The translations under genes were made by a program, and so were the position numbers. The notes under the pieces were generated by a model. It searched no databases. It saw nothing but the letters and a program-made list of their open reading frames with translations, and was not told the DNA's origin. This document shows, piece after piece, positions 18,716 through 28,143 of a DNA stretch of 64,000 bases (the first letter of the stretch is position 1; each line of letters starts with the position of its first letter). Source of the DNA: Sphaerisporangium perillae (GTDB lineage Bacteria; Actinomycetota; Actinomycetes; Streptosporangiales; Streptosporangiaceae); the NCBI RefSeq assembly GCF_023276435.1, contig NZ_JALLPO010000037.1, positions 38,285 through 102,284 of the forward strand, given 5' to 3'.

Positions 18716-20359
18716 CTATCGGCCTCGCAGGGCCGTGCGGAGGCGTTTGACCAGCTTTTCCGGCGCCAGTCGCGGGGTCGGCGGGACGGGCTTGCGCGTA
18801 CGGCCCGTGGAGCCGGAGCCGCCCGGCTCGCCCGTGGAGGGCTGCTCCGGAGAACCGGCCGATCCCTGCCCGGCCTCGGATCCGGCACCGGACCCGGACG
18901 TGGACGCAGGCTTGGCGTCCGGCTTCGACCCGGGCTTGTCGCGCTGGGACGGGGGCCAGAACTTCGCCGCGTCCGCGCGACGTACCCCGTAGGTCTGCTC
19001 GATCACCTCGGTGAGGTCCTCGCCCGGTGCCGCGAGCAGGCGGGCGCGGTTGACGGCGTCGGTGCGCTCCAGGCGTGCCGTCCGGCCGTCGGGGAACTCC
19101 ACCACGAGCAGCCCGGCGCGGTCCTCCGTGACCGCCTTGATCATGAGCTCCAGCGCGCGGCGGTGCAGCGGCACGTCCACGGGCCCGACGTACCGGAACG
19201 GGACGGGGGCGGGGTCGGCGGCCGCCTCCGGGGCGAGCCGGACGCCTTCGTCGTGCTGGAACTGCTCACGGATCAGCCGTAGCTCGAACCTCGGGTCGTC
19301 CAGCACGCGATGGCGTCCGTCGGACAGCTCGTCCCACGGTCCGGTCAGCGTGACCCGCACGTCCGGCAGGCTCCCGCCGAGCGCAGCGCCCACGGCCGCC
19401 CGCACCTGCGGCTCGGTGTGGCCCGCCACGTCCAGGACGACCTCGGCGTAGGGCACCAGCCAGCGCCTGCCGCGTTCCTTGCGCAGATCGCGGCGGAGCG
19501 GGATGCGGTGGGCCAGGTAGGGGGCCACGACTCGGACGGTCGACTCGGTGTCGACACGCTGCGCGGGAAGCCCAAGGTGGGCGGCCCGCGCCTCCATGTC
19601 GGGCACGAACACGGCGCCGCTCATGGCGAGCCGGTAGGCGAACTCGGTGTCCTCGCCCCTCAGCACCTGCGGATCGAGGCCGCCCACCCGGTCGAAGAGG
19701 GCGCGGCGGAAGGAGACGGTCGGCCCGGTGCAGACGTGGTACGGGTTCCGGCTCGCGCGCAGCCCGTCCAGCCGCCGGATGGTGGCCTCCGTGGAACTCG
19801 GTACCGCCCTCGTCATGTCGAAGAGCGTGTCGAAGGCGCCGTCGCGCACGGCGCCGTGGACCCGCGTCGTCGTGAGGGCGGGTTCCTGGACGAAGACCTT
19901 GGCGCCGATGGTCACCACATAATCGGTGAGGTGGTGCCAGCGCATGAGCGCCTCGATGTGCTCCCGGCAGATCACCATGTCCGAGTCGAGGCGCTGGACG
20001 ATCTCGCCCTCGGCGAGTCGCACGCCGGTGTTGAGCGCGTGCGCCGTGCCCCAGCCTCCGGGCCCGCTCGGGACGACCCGCGTGTTCTCCGGGCGGATGT
20101 CGGGAAGGCGCAACGGCGGCTCGCTGCCGTCGTCTACGACGATGACCTCCATGAGACCCGGCGGGTAGGTCTGCGCGGCGAGCGCGGCCAGCGTGAGGTC
20201 GAGGCGATGCTGCCCGCCGTGCGCGGGGATGACCACGCTCACCGGGAGGGTGGGCGTCCACGCGCCGAGCGGTGGCAGGGTGAGCGGCGAGTAGTCGTTG
20301 TGGCGGATCCTGGGCCTGAGGCCGGTCTTCGCAGGGCTCGTCCGCGGGGAGGCGGTCAA
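18716..20359 (-). CDS. Family 2 glycosyltransferase, paralogue of the convergent gene
   Basis: A 547-residue protein with a GT-A domain (LPVSVVIPAHGGQHRLDLTL, the QRLDSDMVI DxD region and GEDTEFAYRLAMSGAVFVP). A middle accessory domain follows, then a low-complexity Gly/Ser/Pro/Lys tail from about residue 470 and a basic C-terminus. The TTG start at 20359 is supported by AAGGAG 8 nt upstream. It shares its N-terminal signature and domain order with the gene at 16984-18711, but lacks that protein's coiled coil. Probable role: sugar transfer in surface glycan synthesis. A methyltransferase gene starts upstream on the same strand, and about 150 bp separate them. Confidence 0.85.
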   Translation of the reverse strand: MTASPRTSPAKTGLRPRIRHNDYSPLTLPPLGAWTPTLPVSVVIPAHGGQHRLDLTLAALAAQTYPPGLMEVIVVDDGSEPPLRLPDIRPENTRVVPSGPGGWGTAHALNTGVRLAEGEIVQRLDSDMVICREHIEALMRWHHLTDYVVTIGAKVFVQEPALTTTRVHGAVRDGAFDTLFDMTRAVPSSTEATIRRLDGLRASRNPYHVCTGPTVSFRRALFDRVGGLDPQVLRGEDTEFAYRLAMSGAVFVPDMEARAAHLGLPAQRVDTESTVRVVAPYLAHRIPLRRDLRKERGRRWLVPYAEVVLDVAGHTEPQVRAAVGAALGGSLPDVRVTLTGPWDELSDGRHRVLDDPRFELRLIREQFQHDEGVRLAPEAAADPAPVPFRYVGPVDVPLHRRALELMIKAVTEDRAGLLVVEFPDGRTARLERTDAVNRARLLAAPGEDLTEVIEQTYGVRRADAAKFWPPSQRDKPGSKPDAKPASTSGSGAGSEAGQGSAGSPEQPSTGEPGGSGSTGRTRKPVPPTPRLAPEKLVKRLRTALRGR

Positions 20360-20512
20360 GATGATCGCTCCTTAGTCGGGTTCCGTTCGCCGCCGGAGCC
20401 GACCCTATACAAGGAAGCTGGGAGCTTCATGAGAGGCCCGGCGCATCACCACCTGGGGATCTTCCCCTGCCTGGTGGAACATGCGGCCACCCGCGTTCTT
20501 TTACCTCCGTCT

Positions 20513-21658
20513 TTACCGCTCCTCCGTCCGGCCTGGTCGGGGCAGGGCCGAGGTGGGCGCCGCGATCACCATGGGGCGTTTGGCCGTGGGCGGCGGTGGC
20601 GGGATCTCGCGACCGGCGGGGTGCCGCACCCGGCGGTAGGCCGTGATCAGCCGCCACGCCCGCGACCGGCGCAGCCGGGCGATCAGCTCCCGGTACTCCG
20701 CGAGGCGGCCTTCCAGCTGTCGTACCCGGTGTCCGAGACGGGTGGTCTCGGCGCGCAGCTCGGCGTTGCGGCCGAGCAGGTCCTCGCTCGCGCGGGTGAG
20801 GGTGAGCTCGCGCGCGGCCAGCTCGGCGCAGCGGGCGCGAAGCTCGGCGATCTGCCCGTGGAGGAGCCGTTCCCGCTGGAGGAACGCGGTCTCGGCCCGG
20901 CTCAGCGCGAATCCGGGCGTGCCGCGCGGCTCGTCCCGGCGCACCGCGACCCCGGCGAGATGGTGGCGCAGCACGGTCAGCTCGCGGATCTCGAAGAGCG
21001 GCTCCACCAGGTGGCGCATGCTTCCGTGGTAGAAGACCCGGCGCCGCTCGGCGTCGCCGTCCTCCTCGCCTGCCCGCCGCTCGTCCCGCCGATCCGTCTC
21101 AAGCTCGTGGCCCACGGCGCGCGCGATCTCCGGCCCGTCTGCGGCGGCGCGCGGGATCTCCCGTTCGTCCCCGGCGGCGCGCGCGATGCGCAGTACCTCG
21201 TCGCTCACCCCGTACGGGACCGTGAAGACGAGCGTGGCGCCCGGCCGGAGCGTCCTGCGGAGCGTTTCGAGTACCTGTACGGGGTCGGCGACGCGGTCGA
21301 GGATCTCGCCGGCCACGGTCGCGTCGAAGGCTCCCTCGGGCAGGCCGTCGAGCCCGTGCGCGTCTCCCACGGTGAAGTCCACGCGCGCGGCGACGTCCGC
21401 CGGGAGCCGGCCGGCCCGCCGGCGCGCGTTCGCGATCGCCGGCGCCGAAGGGTCGATCCCGGTCACCTGGTCGCCGCGCTCGGCGAGCAGTAAGGAGAGG
21501 TCGCCTTCACCGCATCCCAGGTCGAGCACGGCCATCGGGCGGCCCGGGCGGCTCGCGGGCAGGTGGTCGAGGATCCAGTGCAGGCGGTCGCGGTCCCCGG
21601 CCCGCGCGGTCTCCACGCCTGTGCCGTGACACGCGTGGAAGACCTGGTCGTCGGTCAC
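20513..21658 (-). CDS. Class I SAM-dependent methyltransferase with C-terminal coiled coil
   Basis: About 381 residues. Residues 25-150 form a class I methyltransferase fold with the SAM-binding VLDLGCGEGDLSLLLAERG, the acidic GIDPSA and the VGDAHGLDGLP motifs. From about residue 250 the protein is an extended Leu/Glu/Arg coiled coil, ending in a RSRAWRLITAYRRVRHP segment that is typical of actinobacterial glycan-cluster methyltransferases and glycosyltransferases. It may methylate a glycan or its lipid-linked precursor. GTG 21658 is chosen because GGAGGG lies 11 nt upstream; the farther in-frame codon at 21697 lies outside the conserved domain. It is divergent from thrC, with a 20-bp inverted repeat between them. 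Confidence 0.8.
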   Translation of the reverse strand: MTDDQVFHACHGTGVETARAGDRDRLHWILDHLPASRPGRPMAVLDLGCGEGDLSLLLAERGDQVTGIDPSAPAIANARRRAGRLPADVAARVDFTVGDAHGLDGLPEGAFDATVAGEILDRVADPVQVLETLRRTLRPGATLVFTVPYGVSDEVLRIARAAGDEREIPRAAADGPEIARAVGHELETDRRDERRAGEEDGDAERRRVFYHGSMRHLVEPLFEIRELTVLRHHLAGVAVRRDEPRGTPGFALSRAETAFLQRERLLHGQIAELRARCAELAARELTLTRASEDLLGRNAELRAETTRLGHRVRQLEGRLAEYRELIARLRRSRAWRLITAYRRVRHPAGREIPPPPPTAKRPMVIAAPTSALPRPGRTEER

Positions 21659-21688
21659 GGCGACGTTTTCCCTCCGGGCATGCTGATG

Positions 21689-21708
21689 TTGCCCCAATTG
21701 TGGGGCAA
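21689..21708. promoter_or_regulatory. 20-bp inverted repeat, possible operator
   Basis: TTGCCCCA and TGGGGCAA flank ATTG in the divergent region between the methyltransferase (start 21658) and thrC (start 21954). The symmetry and AT-rich surroundings suit a repressor site. Confidence 0.4.
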
Positions 21709-21867
21709 AAGATGCTAAAGAGACAGTGTGCTTTCGGGGTTCTTTCTGGATGCGGTATCTGCCGCTTCCCGGGCCCGGCCGGGCCCGCTTGGCCGAGTAT
21801 TGACATGGAGAACCTTAAGGACGGTCCAGCCTGTGGACGGGCGACGCGGCGGGGCCCGGCCCCCCCG

Positions 21868-21873
21868 TAGACT
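21868..21873 (+). promoter_or_regulatory. Possible thrC -10 element
   Basis: TAGACT lies about 80 bp before the thrC start in an otherwise GC-rich stretch. No convincing -35 is seen, so the call rests on the hexamer alone. Confidence 0.3.
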
Positions 21874-21953
21874 CGATGCCTGATACCGCTGGTAGCGGAC
21901 CCATGGTTACGCGCCCTCGTGCCCGCTCGGGCCCGGGCGCGGGAGGAGCGATC

Positions 21954-23012
21954 ATGTTCAGGGCGTGGCGTGGCCTTATCGAGGAATACCGTGACCGGCT
22001 TCCCGTGACCACGACGACGCCCGTGGTCACTCTGCTGGAAGGCGGCACGCCGCTGGTCCCCGCGCGCCGCGTCTCCGCGCTGACCGGCTGCGAGGTCCAT
22101 CTCAAGGTCGAGGGTCTGAACCCCACCGGCAGCTTCAAGGACCGCGGCATGACCGTGGCCATCAGCAAGGCCGTCGAAGACGGCGCCAAGGCCGTCATCT
22201 GCGCCTCCACCGGCAACACCAGCGCCTCCGCCGCCGCCTACGCCGTCCGGGCCGGGCTGACCTGCGCGGTCCTGGTGCCGCGCGGCAAGATCGCGATGGG
22301 CAAGCTGGCACAGGCCCTGGTGCACGGCGCCAAGCTGCTCCAGGTCGACGGCTCGTTCGACGACTGCCTCGAGATGACCCGCAAGCTCGCGGAGAACTAC
22401 CCCATCGCGCTGGTCAACTCCGTCAACCCCAACCGCCTGCAGGGGCAGAAGACGGCGGCCTTCGAGATCGTCGACGCTCTCGGCGACGCGCCGGACGTGC
22501 ACTGCATCCCCGTCGGCAACGCCGGCAACATCTCGGCCTACTGGATGGGCTACCGCGAGTACGCCAAGGACGCCCTGGCGACGCATACCCCGCGCATGCT
22601 GGGCTTCCAGGCCAGCGGTGCGGCGCCCATCGTCAACGGCGCCCCCGTCACCCACCCGCACACGATCGCCACGGCGATCCGCATCGGCAACCCGGCGTCC
22701 TGGCGCCTGGCCGAGGCCGCGCGCGACGAGTCCGGCGGAGCCATCCAGGCCGTCACCGACCGCCAGATCGCCGCGGCGTACAAGCTCCTCGCCCAGGAAG
22801 AGGGCGTGTTCGTGGAGCTCGCCTCCGCCGCCAGTGTCGCGGGGCTCCTCCAGGCCCACGAGCAGGGCCTCGTACGGCCGGGCGAGCGCGTGGTGTGCAC
22901 GGTCACCGGCAACGGCCTCAAGGACCCCGACTGGGCGATCTCCGGGGCGCCGACCCCGCTGACGATCCCGGTCGACGCCTTCGCGGCCGCCGCCGCGCTC
23001 GAACTCGCCTGA
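21954..23012 (+). CDS. thrC: Threonine synthase
   Basis: Converts O-phosphohomoserine to threonine using PLP. The 352 residues are the short, single-domain form common in actinobacteria. The PLP lysine is Lys62 in [12 protein letters not shown]. The phosphate cup is [13 protein letters not shown], and the ASTGNTSAS segment is the substrate-binding loop. ATG 21954 is preceded by GGGAGGAG 5 nt upstream, an unusually good site for this region. thrB follows 134 bp downstream, and the two are probably co-transcribed. The gene is cut off from hom by the glycosyltransferase/methyltransferase block and so must have its own promoter. Confidence 0.97.
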   Translation: MFRAWRGLIEEYRDRLPVTTTTPVVTLLEGGTPLVPARRVSALTGCEVHLKVEGLNPTGSFKDRGMTVAISKAVEDGAKAVICASTGNTSASAAAYAVRAGLTCAVLVPRGKIAMGKLAQALVHGAKLLQVDGSFDDCLEMTRKLAENYPIALVNSVNPNRLQGQKTAAFEIVDALGDAPDVHCIPVGNAGNISAYWMGYREYAKDALATHTPRMLGFQASGAAPIVNGAPVTHPHTIATAIRIGNPASWRLAEAARDESGGAIQAVTDRQIAAAYKLLAQEEGVFVELASAASVAGLLQAHEQGLVRPGERVVCTVTGNGLKDPDWAISGAPTPLTIPVDAFAAAAALELA

Positions 23013-23146
23013 CTCCCTGCCCGTGCGCCGGCCCGATGCCTCCTGCGGCGCGCTCGCCCGCCGCCTCGGGCCCGCGCTCGCGCTCTGCCTGAGACCCACG
23101 GCACGACCGTAGACCGGCCGAGATGGACGAAATCCCGAGGAACCGC

Positions 23147-24082
23147 ATGTCATCGAGCAGCACCGTCGTGGTCCGCGTGCCCGCCACCAGCGCGAATCTC
23201 GGACCCGGGTTCGATTCGCTGGGGCTCGCCCTCGGCCTCTACGACGAGGTGGAGGTCGCCGTCCTCGACGACGTGCCCGGCTCCCCGGGCGGCCTCGACC
23301 TGGACGTCCACGTCGAGGGGGAGGGCGCCGGCGAGCTCGACCTCGGTGAGGGCCACCTGATCGTCAAGGCCATGCGCGCCACCTTCGACCGCGCCGGCGT
23401 GCCGCAGCCGAGGCGGCTCAGGATGCGCTGCCTCAACCGCATCCCGCACGCGCGCGGCCTCGGATCCTCCTCCGCCGCCATCTGCGCGGGCGTCCTCGCC
23501 GCTCGGGCGCTCGCCGCGCCGGCGCTGTCGGACGACGAGGTCTTCGAGGTCGCCACGCGCATGGAGGGACACCCCGACAACGTCGCTCCGTGTCTGTCCG
23601 GAGGCCTGACCATCGCCTGGACCGAGTTGTCCGGAACTCCGCGTAAGCTGAAGCTGAGCCCGCATGGGGGCGTCCGACCTGTGGTGTGCGTGCCGAGAAC
23701 CCGGCTCTCCACCGAGGAGGCGCGCGGGCTCCTGCCGAAGGAAGTGCCGCATGCCGACGCTGCGGCCAACGCCGGACGCGCCGCCCTGCTCGTCGCGGCC
23801 CTTACCCAGCGGCCCGAGATGGGGTTGTTGCTCGCCGCCACCGAAGATCGTTTGCATCAGGATTACCGTGCGCCTGCGATGCCGGCCACCGCTGATCTGG
23901 TAAAACGTCTCCGCGTGGCAGGAGTGCCCGCCGTGGTCTCGGGAGCCGGTCCGACGGTTCTCGTGTTCGGAACGGCGGATACCCATGATTTGATCGCGTC
24001 GGAAGTGGGTAGTGACTGGCACATCCAGCCATTGGACGTCGACCGGTCCGGCGCGAGCGTTCAATTTCCCGAGACACGCTGA
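23147..24082 (+). CDS. thrB: Homoserine kinase
   Basis: Phosphorylates homoserine for threonine synthase. It is a 311-residue GHMP kinase with the N-terminal VPATSANLGPGFDSLG motif, the ATP-binding PHARGLGSSSAAICAG loop and the C-terminal VSGAGPTVLVF glycine motif. ATG 23147 is preferred over ATG 23123 because GAGGAA sits 5 nt upstream and the family N-terminus begins there. It is the last gene of the thrC-thrB unit; a 451-bp gap without genes separates it from rho. Confidence 0.97.
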   Translation: MSSSSTVVVRVPATSANLGPGFDSLGLALGLYDEVEVAVLDDVPGSPGGLDLDVHVEGEGAGELDLGEGHLIVKAMRATFDRAGVPQPRRLRMRCLNRIPHARGLGSSSAAICAGVLAARALAAPALSDDEVFEVATRMEGHPDNVAPCLSGGLTIAWTELSGTPRKLKLSPHGGVRPVVCVPRTRLSTEEARGLLPKEVPHADAAANAGRAALLVAALTQRPEMGLLLAATEDRLHQDYRAPAMPATADLVKRLRVAGVPAVVSGAGPTVLVFGTADTHDLIASEVGSDWHIQPLDVDRSGASVQFPETR

Positions 24083-24533
24083 TGCATCTTCGACCTTCAG
24101 GGAATAGCAGTGTGCGCTGGTGATGTTAGGCTGATAGCCGCACCAGATGCCCCCGTTGCGGGTGCGTGCTTGTCAGCCATACATCGCTGGATCGCGCCTT
24201 GCGTCGCAAGACACAGGCCGCACAGCGGGCTTCCCGAATTCATAGCCTCCGGTTGGTCCACATCCGGTTGGCGTGTCGAGAAGCGGCGTAATCGGGGACA
24301 TGCGCGTTCGACTGACATCGACATCTGGTCGGCGGTAACCAGCCGGGGGGCGACCCCCGGGCCCCCAACGGCTCGCGAATCTCGACGGTGACGGCCACGC
24401 GCCGGTTCGACGCACCGGTCTGCCGACACCTTAGAAATTCGTTTAGCCCGACCCGGTCTGTCCCGCCGGGTCGCACCACCGGGACGCCTGGCTGATCGTG
24501 GCCGACGCCCGACCCCTGGGAAGGACCTTTTAG
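24083..24533 (+). other. Long gene-free leader region of rho
   Basis: These 451 bp between thrB and rho contain no supportable gene on either strand. The stretch is less GC-rich than its neighbours and holds several -10-like hexamers (for example TTAGGC near 24127), but no -35/-10 pair is convincing. Bacterial rho genes are often autoregulated through a long untranslated leader, which would explain the gap. Confidence 0.5.
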
Positions 24534-26642
24534 TTGAGCGACACCACCGAACTCCTCTCCGACGCCACCGGCACAGTGCCGCCGGCCGCCGGCGACACCC
24601 CCACCCGCGCCGCGGCCAGGCCGCGTCGTCGCTCCGGCACCGGCCTGTCGGCCATGGTGCTGCCCGAGCTGCAGGCTCTCGCGTCGAGCCTTGGCATCAG
24701 CGGGACCGGACGGATGCGCAAGAGCCAGCTCATCGCGGCCATCCAGGAGAAGCAGGGCGTAACCGCCGACGGTGCGACCACTCCCGTCGAGCCCGCCGCC
24801 GCGGCTCCCGCGGCCACCGCCGAGCCCGTGGCCGAGCGCCCGGCCCGCACCCGCAGGGAACGTTCCCGTCCCGCGCCGGTCGAGGCCGTCGCCGAGACCC
24901 GCGAGGAGCGGACGCCCGTCGCCGAGGCACAGCCCGCCGAGCAGGCTCCCGCCGCCACCGCACCCGCCTCCGTCTCCACGCCCGCCGAGGCCCCGCAGAC
25001 CGAGGGCCGTACCGACCGTGGCGAGTCCCGCCGCGAGCGCGGCGACCGCGCCGAGCGTGGCGAGCGCCGTGGCCGTGGCACCGACCGGCGTGAGCGTGGC
25101 GACAACCGCCCCGACAACCGCAACGACAACAGCCGTCCCGAGCAGCGCGCCGCCGACGCGGGTGAGGCCCCGGGCCGCCGCGAGCAGGGCCGTGACCAGG
25201 GTCGCGACCAAGGCCGTGACCAGGGTCGCGAGCAGTCACGTGACCAGGGTCGCGAGCAGTCACGTGACCAGGGCCGCGAGCAGTCACGTGACCAGGGCCG
25301 CGAGCAGTCACGTGACCAGGGCCGCGACCGCGACCAGGGTCGTGACCGCGACCAGACGCGTGACCAGGGCCGTGACCAGGGCCGCGACCAGAGCCGTGAC
25401 CCGCAGGGCGACGACGACCGCCGCGGCCGCCGCGGCCGGTTCAGGGAGCGCAACCGTCGCGGGCGTGACCGCTTCGACAGCAACGAGCCCGTGATCGGTG
25501 ACGACGACGTCCTCATTCCGATCGCCGGCATCCTCGACATCCTCGACAACTACGCGTTCGTGCGCACCAGCGGCTACCTGCCGGGTTCGAACGACGTGTA
25601 CGTCTCGCTCGCGCAGATCCGCCGCAACGGCCTGCGCAAGGGCGACGTCATCACCGGAGCGGTGCGCCAGCCCCGCGACGGCGAGCGCCGCGAGAAGTTC
25701 AACGCCCTCGTGCGGCTCGACACCGTCAACGGCATGGACCCCGAGCAGTCGCGGAACCGCCCCGACTTCTCCAAGCTCACCCCGCTGTACCCGCAGGAGC
25801 GGCTGCGGCTGGAGACCGACCCGAACATCCTGACGACCCGGATCATCGACATGGTGGCCCCGATCGGCAAGGGGCAGCGTGGTCTCATCGTCTCGCCGCC
25901 GAAGGCCGGCAAGACGATGGTGCTCCAGGCGATCGCGAACGCGATCACCAGGAACAACCCCGAGTGCCACCTGATGGTCGTCCTGGTGGACGAGCGTCCG
26001 GAAGAGGTCACCGACATGCAGCGGTCGGTGAAGGGCGAGGTCATCCACTCGACCTTCGACCGTCCCGCCGAGGACCACACCACCGTCGCCGAGCTCGCCA
26101 TCGAGCGTGCCAAGCGGCTGGTGGAGCTAGGCCACGACGTGGTCGTGCTCCTCGACTCCATCACGCGCCTCGGCCGCGCCTACAACCTGGCGGCCCCGGC
26201 GTCCGGACGCATCCTGTCCGGTGGTGTCGACTCGACCGCGCTGTACCCGCCCAAGCGATTCTTCGGCGCCGCCCGCAACATCGAGAACGGCGGCTCGCTG
26301 ACGATCCTCGCCACCGCGCTGGTCGAGACCGGCTCCAAGATGGACGAGGTCATCTTCGAGGAGTTCAAGGGCACCGGCAACGCCGAGCTGAAGCTCAACC
26401 GCTCCCTGGCAGACAAGCGGATCTTCCCCGCGGTGGACGTCGACGCGTCCGGCACCCGTAAGGAAGAGATCCTGATGTCCAGGGACGAGCTGCAGATCGT
26501 CTGGAAGCTGCGCCGGGTGCTCCACGCCCTCGACATGCAGCAGGCGCTCGAGCTCCTGCTGGAGAAGATGAGGGAGACGCAGTCGAACGCGGAGTTCCTG
26601 CTGCAGGTGCAGAAGACCACCGTCAGCTCCGAGCGCGACTAG
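24534..26642 (+). CDS. rho: Transcription termination factor Rho with long insert
   Basis: RNA-dependent hexameric ATPase/translocase that ends transcription. The 702 residues greatly exceed the roughly 420 of E. coli Rho, because an Ala/Pro-rich and then Arg/Asp/Gln/Gly-rich insertion of about 220 residues (roughly 80-310) follows a short N-terminal helical domain. The conserved core follows: the cold-shock-like RNA-binding domain ([20 protein letters not shown]), [17 protein letters not shown] with Walker A near residue 455, [13 protein letters not shown], the Walker [14 protein letters not shown] and the [13 protein letters not shown] segment. The TTG start has AAGGA 8 nt upstream. Such insertions are known in actinobacterial Rho and add RNA-binding or phase-separating properties. 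The insert contains a perfect 24-bp tandem repeat. A strong intrinsic terminator follows. Confidence 0.97.
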   Translation: MSDTTELLSDATGTVPPAAGDTPTRAAARPRRRSGTGLSAMVLPELQALASSLGISGTGRMRKSQLIAAIQEKQGVTADGATTPVEPAAAAPAATAEPVAERPARTRRERSRPAPVEAVAETREERTPVAEAQPAEQAPAATAPASVSTPAEAPQTEGRTDRGESRRERGDRAERGERRGRGTDRRERGDNRPDNRNDNSRPEQRAADAGEAPGRREQGRDQGRDQGRDQGREQSRDQGREQSRDQGREQSRDQGREQSRDQGRDRDQGRDRDQTRDQGRDQGRDQSRDPQGDDDRRGRRGRFRERNRRGRDRFDSNEPVIGDDDVLIPIAGILDILDNYAFVRTSGYLPGSNDVYVSLAQIRRNGLRKGDVITGAVRQPRDGERREKFNALVRLDTVNGMDPEQSRNRPDFSKLTPLYPQERLRLETDPNILTTRIIDMVAPIGKGQRGLIVSPPKAGKTMVLQAIANAITRNNPECHLMVVLVDERPEEVTDMQRSVKGEVIHSTFDRPAEDHTTVAELAIERAKRLVELGHDVVVLLDSITRLGRAYNLAAPASGRILSGGVDSTALYPPKRFFGAARNIENGGSLTILATALVETGSKMDEVIFEEFKGTGNAELKLNRSLADKRIFPAVDVDASGTRKEEILMSRDELQIVWKLRRVLHALDMQQALELLLEKMRETQSNAEFLLQVQKTTVSSERD
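25227..25322 (+). repeat. 24-bp tandem repeats inside rho (four units)
   Basis: Four consecutive 24-bp units start at 25227, 25251, 25275 and 25299 and differ only at the last base of the first unit. Each encodes REQSRDQG. Degenerate RDQG units extend the array on both sides (about 25185-25410). Confidence 0.9.
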
Positions 26643-26669
26643 TCGCCGCCGCATCACACGCGACACCTC

Positions 26670-26714
26670 CGCCGTCACCGGGCCGAAGGCCCGGTGGCGG
26701 CGTTTGCGCTTTTT
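26670..26714 (+). terminator. Intrinsic terminator of rho
   Basis: A 15-bp stem (one U-G pair) with a GAA loop, CGCCGTCACCGGGCC to GGCCCGGTGGCGGCG, is followed by TTTGCGCTTTTT. This is the best factor-independent terminator in the window. Confidence 0.92.
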
Positions 26715-26850
26715 CGGCGACGCGCCCGGGGTGGTGCTGGCCGCATCCCGACAGTTGGTGTCCTCCCCATGGCGTGACGGCCGCGGGCTTGGCAGGCTCT
26801 TCCCGTACGGCCGGACCGGCCGGGCGGCGGCTCGACGGGAGGGGCCTGGG

Positions 26851-28143
26851 ATGTCCGGCGAGGCCGTGACCGGTCGGCCGCCATTGCGCCAGAGGGTGCC
26901 GCTGGGGCCGCGCGGTCCCCTCGGCCTGCTCGTCGATCCCATGACCTGGCGGGCCGTGCCCTACCTGCTGCTCAGCATGATGCTGGGCGTCGCCTGGTTC
27001 GTGATCCTGGTGACCGGCGTGACGGTCTCGCTGTCCATGGTGGTCGTCTGGGTGGGCGTGCCCTTGCTGGTGCTGACCCTGCTCGTCTGGCGGGGAGGCG
27101 CCATGCTGGAGCGCCGGCTGCTCCGGCTGGCTCTCGGTGTCACCATCCCCGACCCCTACCAGCCGCGCCCGGCGCGCGGCGTGGCGCGCCATCTGCGCTG
27201 GCTCTTCGGCGATCCGGCCACCTGGAAGGACCTGGGGTACCTCCTTCTGCTGCTGCCGCTCGGGCTCGTGGAGTCCCTCGCGTCGTTCACGCTGTGGGTG
27301 TGCTCCGTCGAGCTGCTGGCGCAGCCGGTCCTGCTGGGGTTCGGCGTGCGCACGCAGATCGGCGACCGGCTGGCGCTCGACGGCGTGCTCGGGGCGATGC
27401 CCTGGGCGCTGGGCGGTCTGCTGCTCCTGGGGGCGACGCTGTACGTGGTGCGGGGCATGGCGTGGATCCACGGCATGCTCGCCGTGGCGCTGCTCGGCCC
27501 CGGCGACGAGGCGCGGGTCATGCATCTGCGGGCGAGCCGGGCCAGAGGCGTGGACGCCGCGGAGGCCGAGCGCCGCCGGATCGAGCGCGACCTGCACGAC
27601 GGCGCCCAGCAGCGGCTGCTCGCCGTGGCCCTCGACCTGGGCATGGCGCAGGCGAAATTCGACTCCCATCCGGAGGAGGCGCGCGAGCTGCTGGCCCAGG
27701 CCCATGCGGGCACCAAGGCCGCCATAAGCGAGTTACGCGACCTCGCCCGCGGCATCTACCCGGCCATCCTCACCGACAGGGGGCTCGACGCGGCGCTGTC
27801 GGCGCTGGCGGCCCGTGCCCCGGTCCGCGTGGAGGTGTCGGTGGAGATCGCCGACCGCCCGCCGGCCGCGGTGGAGAGCATCGCGTACTTCATCGTCGCC
27901 GAGTCGCTGACCAACATGGCCAAGCATTCGATGGCGACGGAGGCGTCGGTCCGGGTCGGCCGGGACGGTGATCGCGTCGTGGTGGAGGTCCGTGACAACG
28001 GCGTCGGCGGCGCGCAGGCCCGCCCGGCCGGGGGCCTCGCGGGGCTCGCCGACCGTGCGGCGACCATCGACGGCACGCTGACCGTCGAGAGCCCGCCGGG
28101 CGGGCCTACGCTGGTCCGCGCCGAGCTACCGTACGAATGGTGA
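26851..28143 (+). CDS. Sensor histidine kinase (NarL-type, HPK7)
   Basis: About 430 residues. The N-terminal half has four to five hydrophobic spans of the actinobacterial membrane Sensor domain (for example YLLLSMMLGVAWFVILVTGV and DLGYLLLLLPLGLVESLAS). The kinase core has the dimerisation/phosphoacceptor motif ERDLHDGAQQRLLAV with His249, an N box around FIVAESLTNMAKHS and a G box VRDNGVGGAQA. ATG 26851 has GGGAGGGG about 8 nt upstream. The response regulator gene follows 70 bp downstream, so the two form a two-component system. The signal is unknown. The last 5 codons lie within an 18-bp sequence that is repeated before the regulator gene. Confidence 0.93.
   Translation: MSGEAVTGRPPLRQRVPLGPRGPLGLLVDPMTWRAVPYLLLSMMLGVAWFVILVTGVTVSLSMVVVWVGVPLLVLTLLVWRGGAMLERRLLRLALGVTIPDPYQPRPARGVARHLRWLFGDPATWKDLGYLLLLLPLGLVESLASFTLWVCSVELLAQPVLLGFGVRTQIGDRLALDGVLGAMPWALGGLLLLGATLYVVRGMAWIHGMLAVALLGPGDEARVMHLRASRARGVDAAEAERRRIERDLHDGAQQRLLAVALDLGMAQAKFDSHPEEARELLAQAHAGTKAAISELRDLARGIYPAILTDRGLDAALSALAARAPVRVEVSVEIADRPPAAVESIAYFIVAESLTNMAKHSMATEASVRVGRDGDRVVVEVRDNGVGGAQARPAGGLAGLADRAATIDGTLTVESPPGGPTLVRAELPYEW

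Noticed and set aside
16690..18888. 732-codon minus-strand frame
   Set aside because: Antisense to a well-supported glycosyltransferase; no domain or binding site.
25227..25322. CRISPR array
   Set aside because: The 24-bp units have no spacers and encode a Rho insertion in frame.
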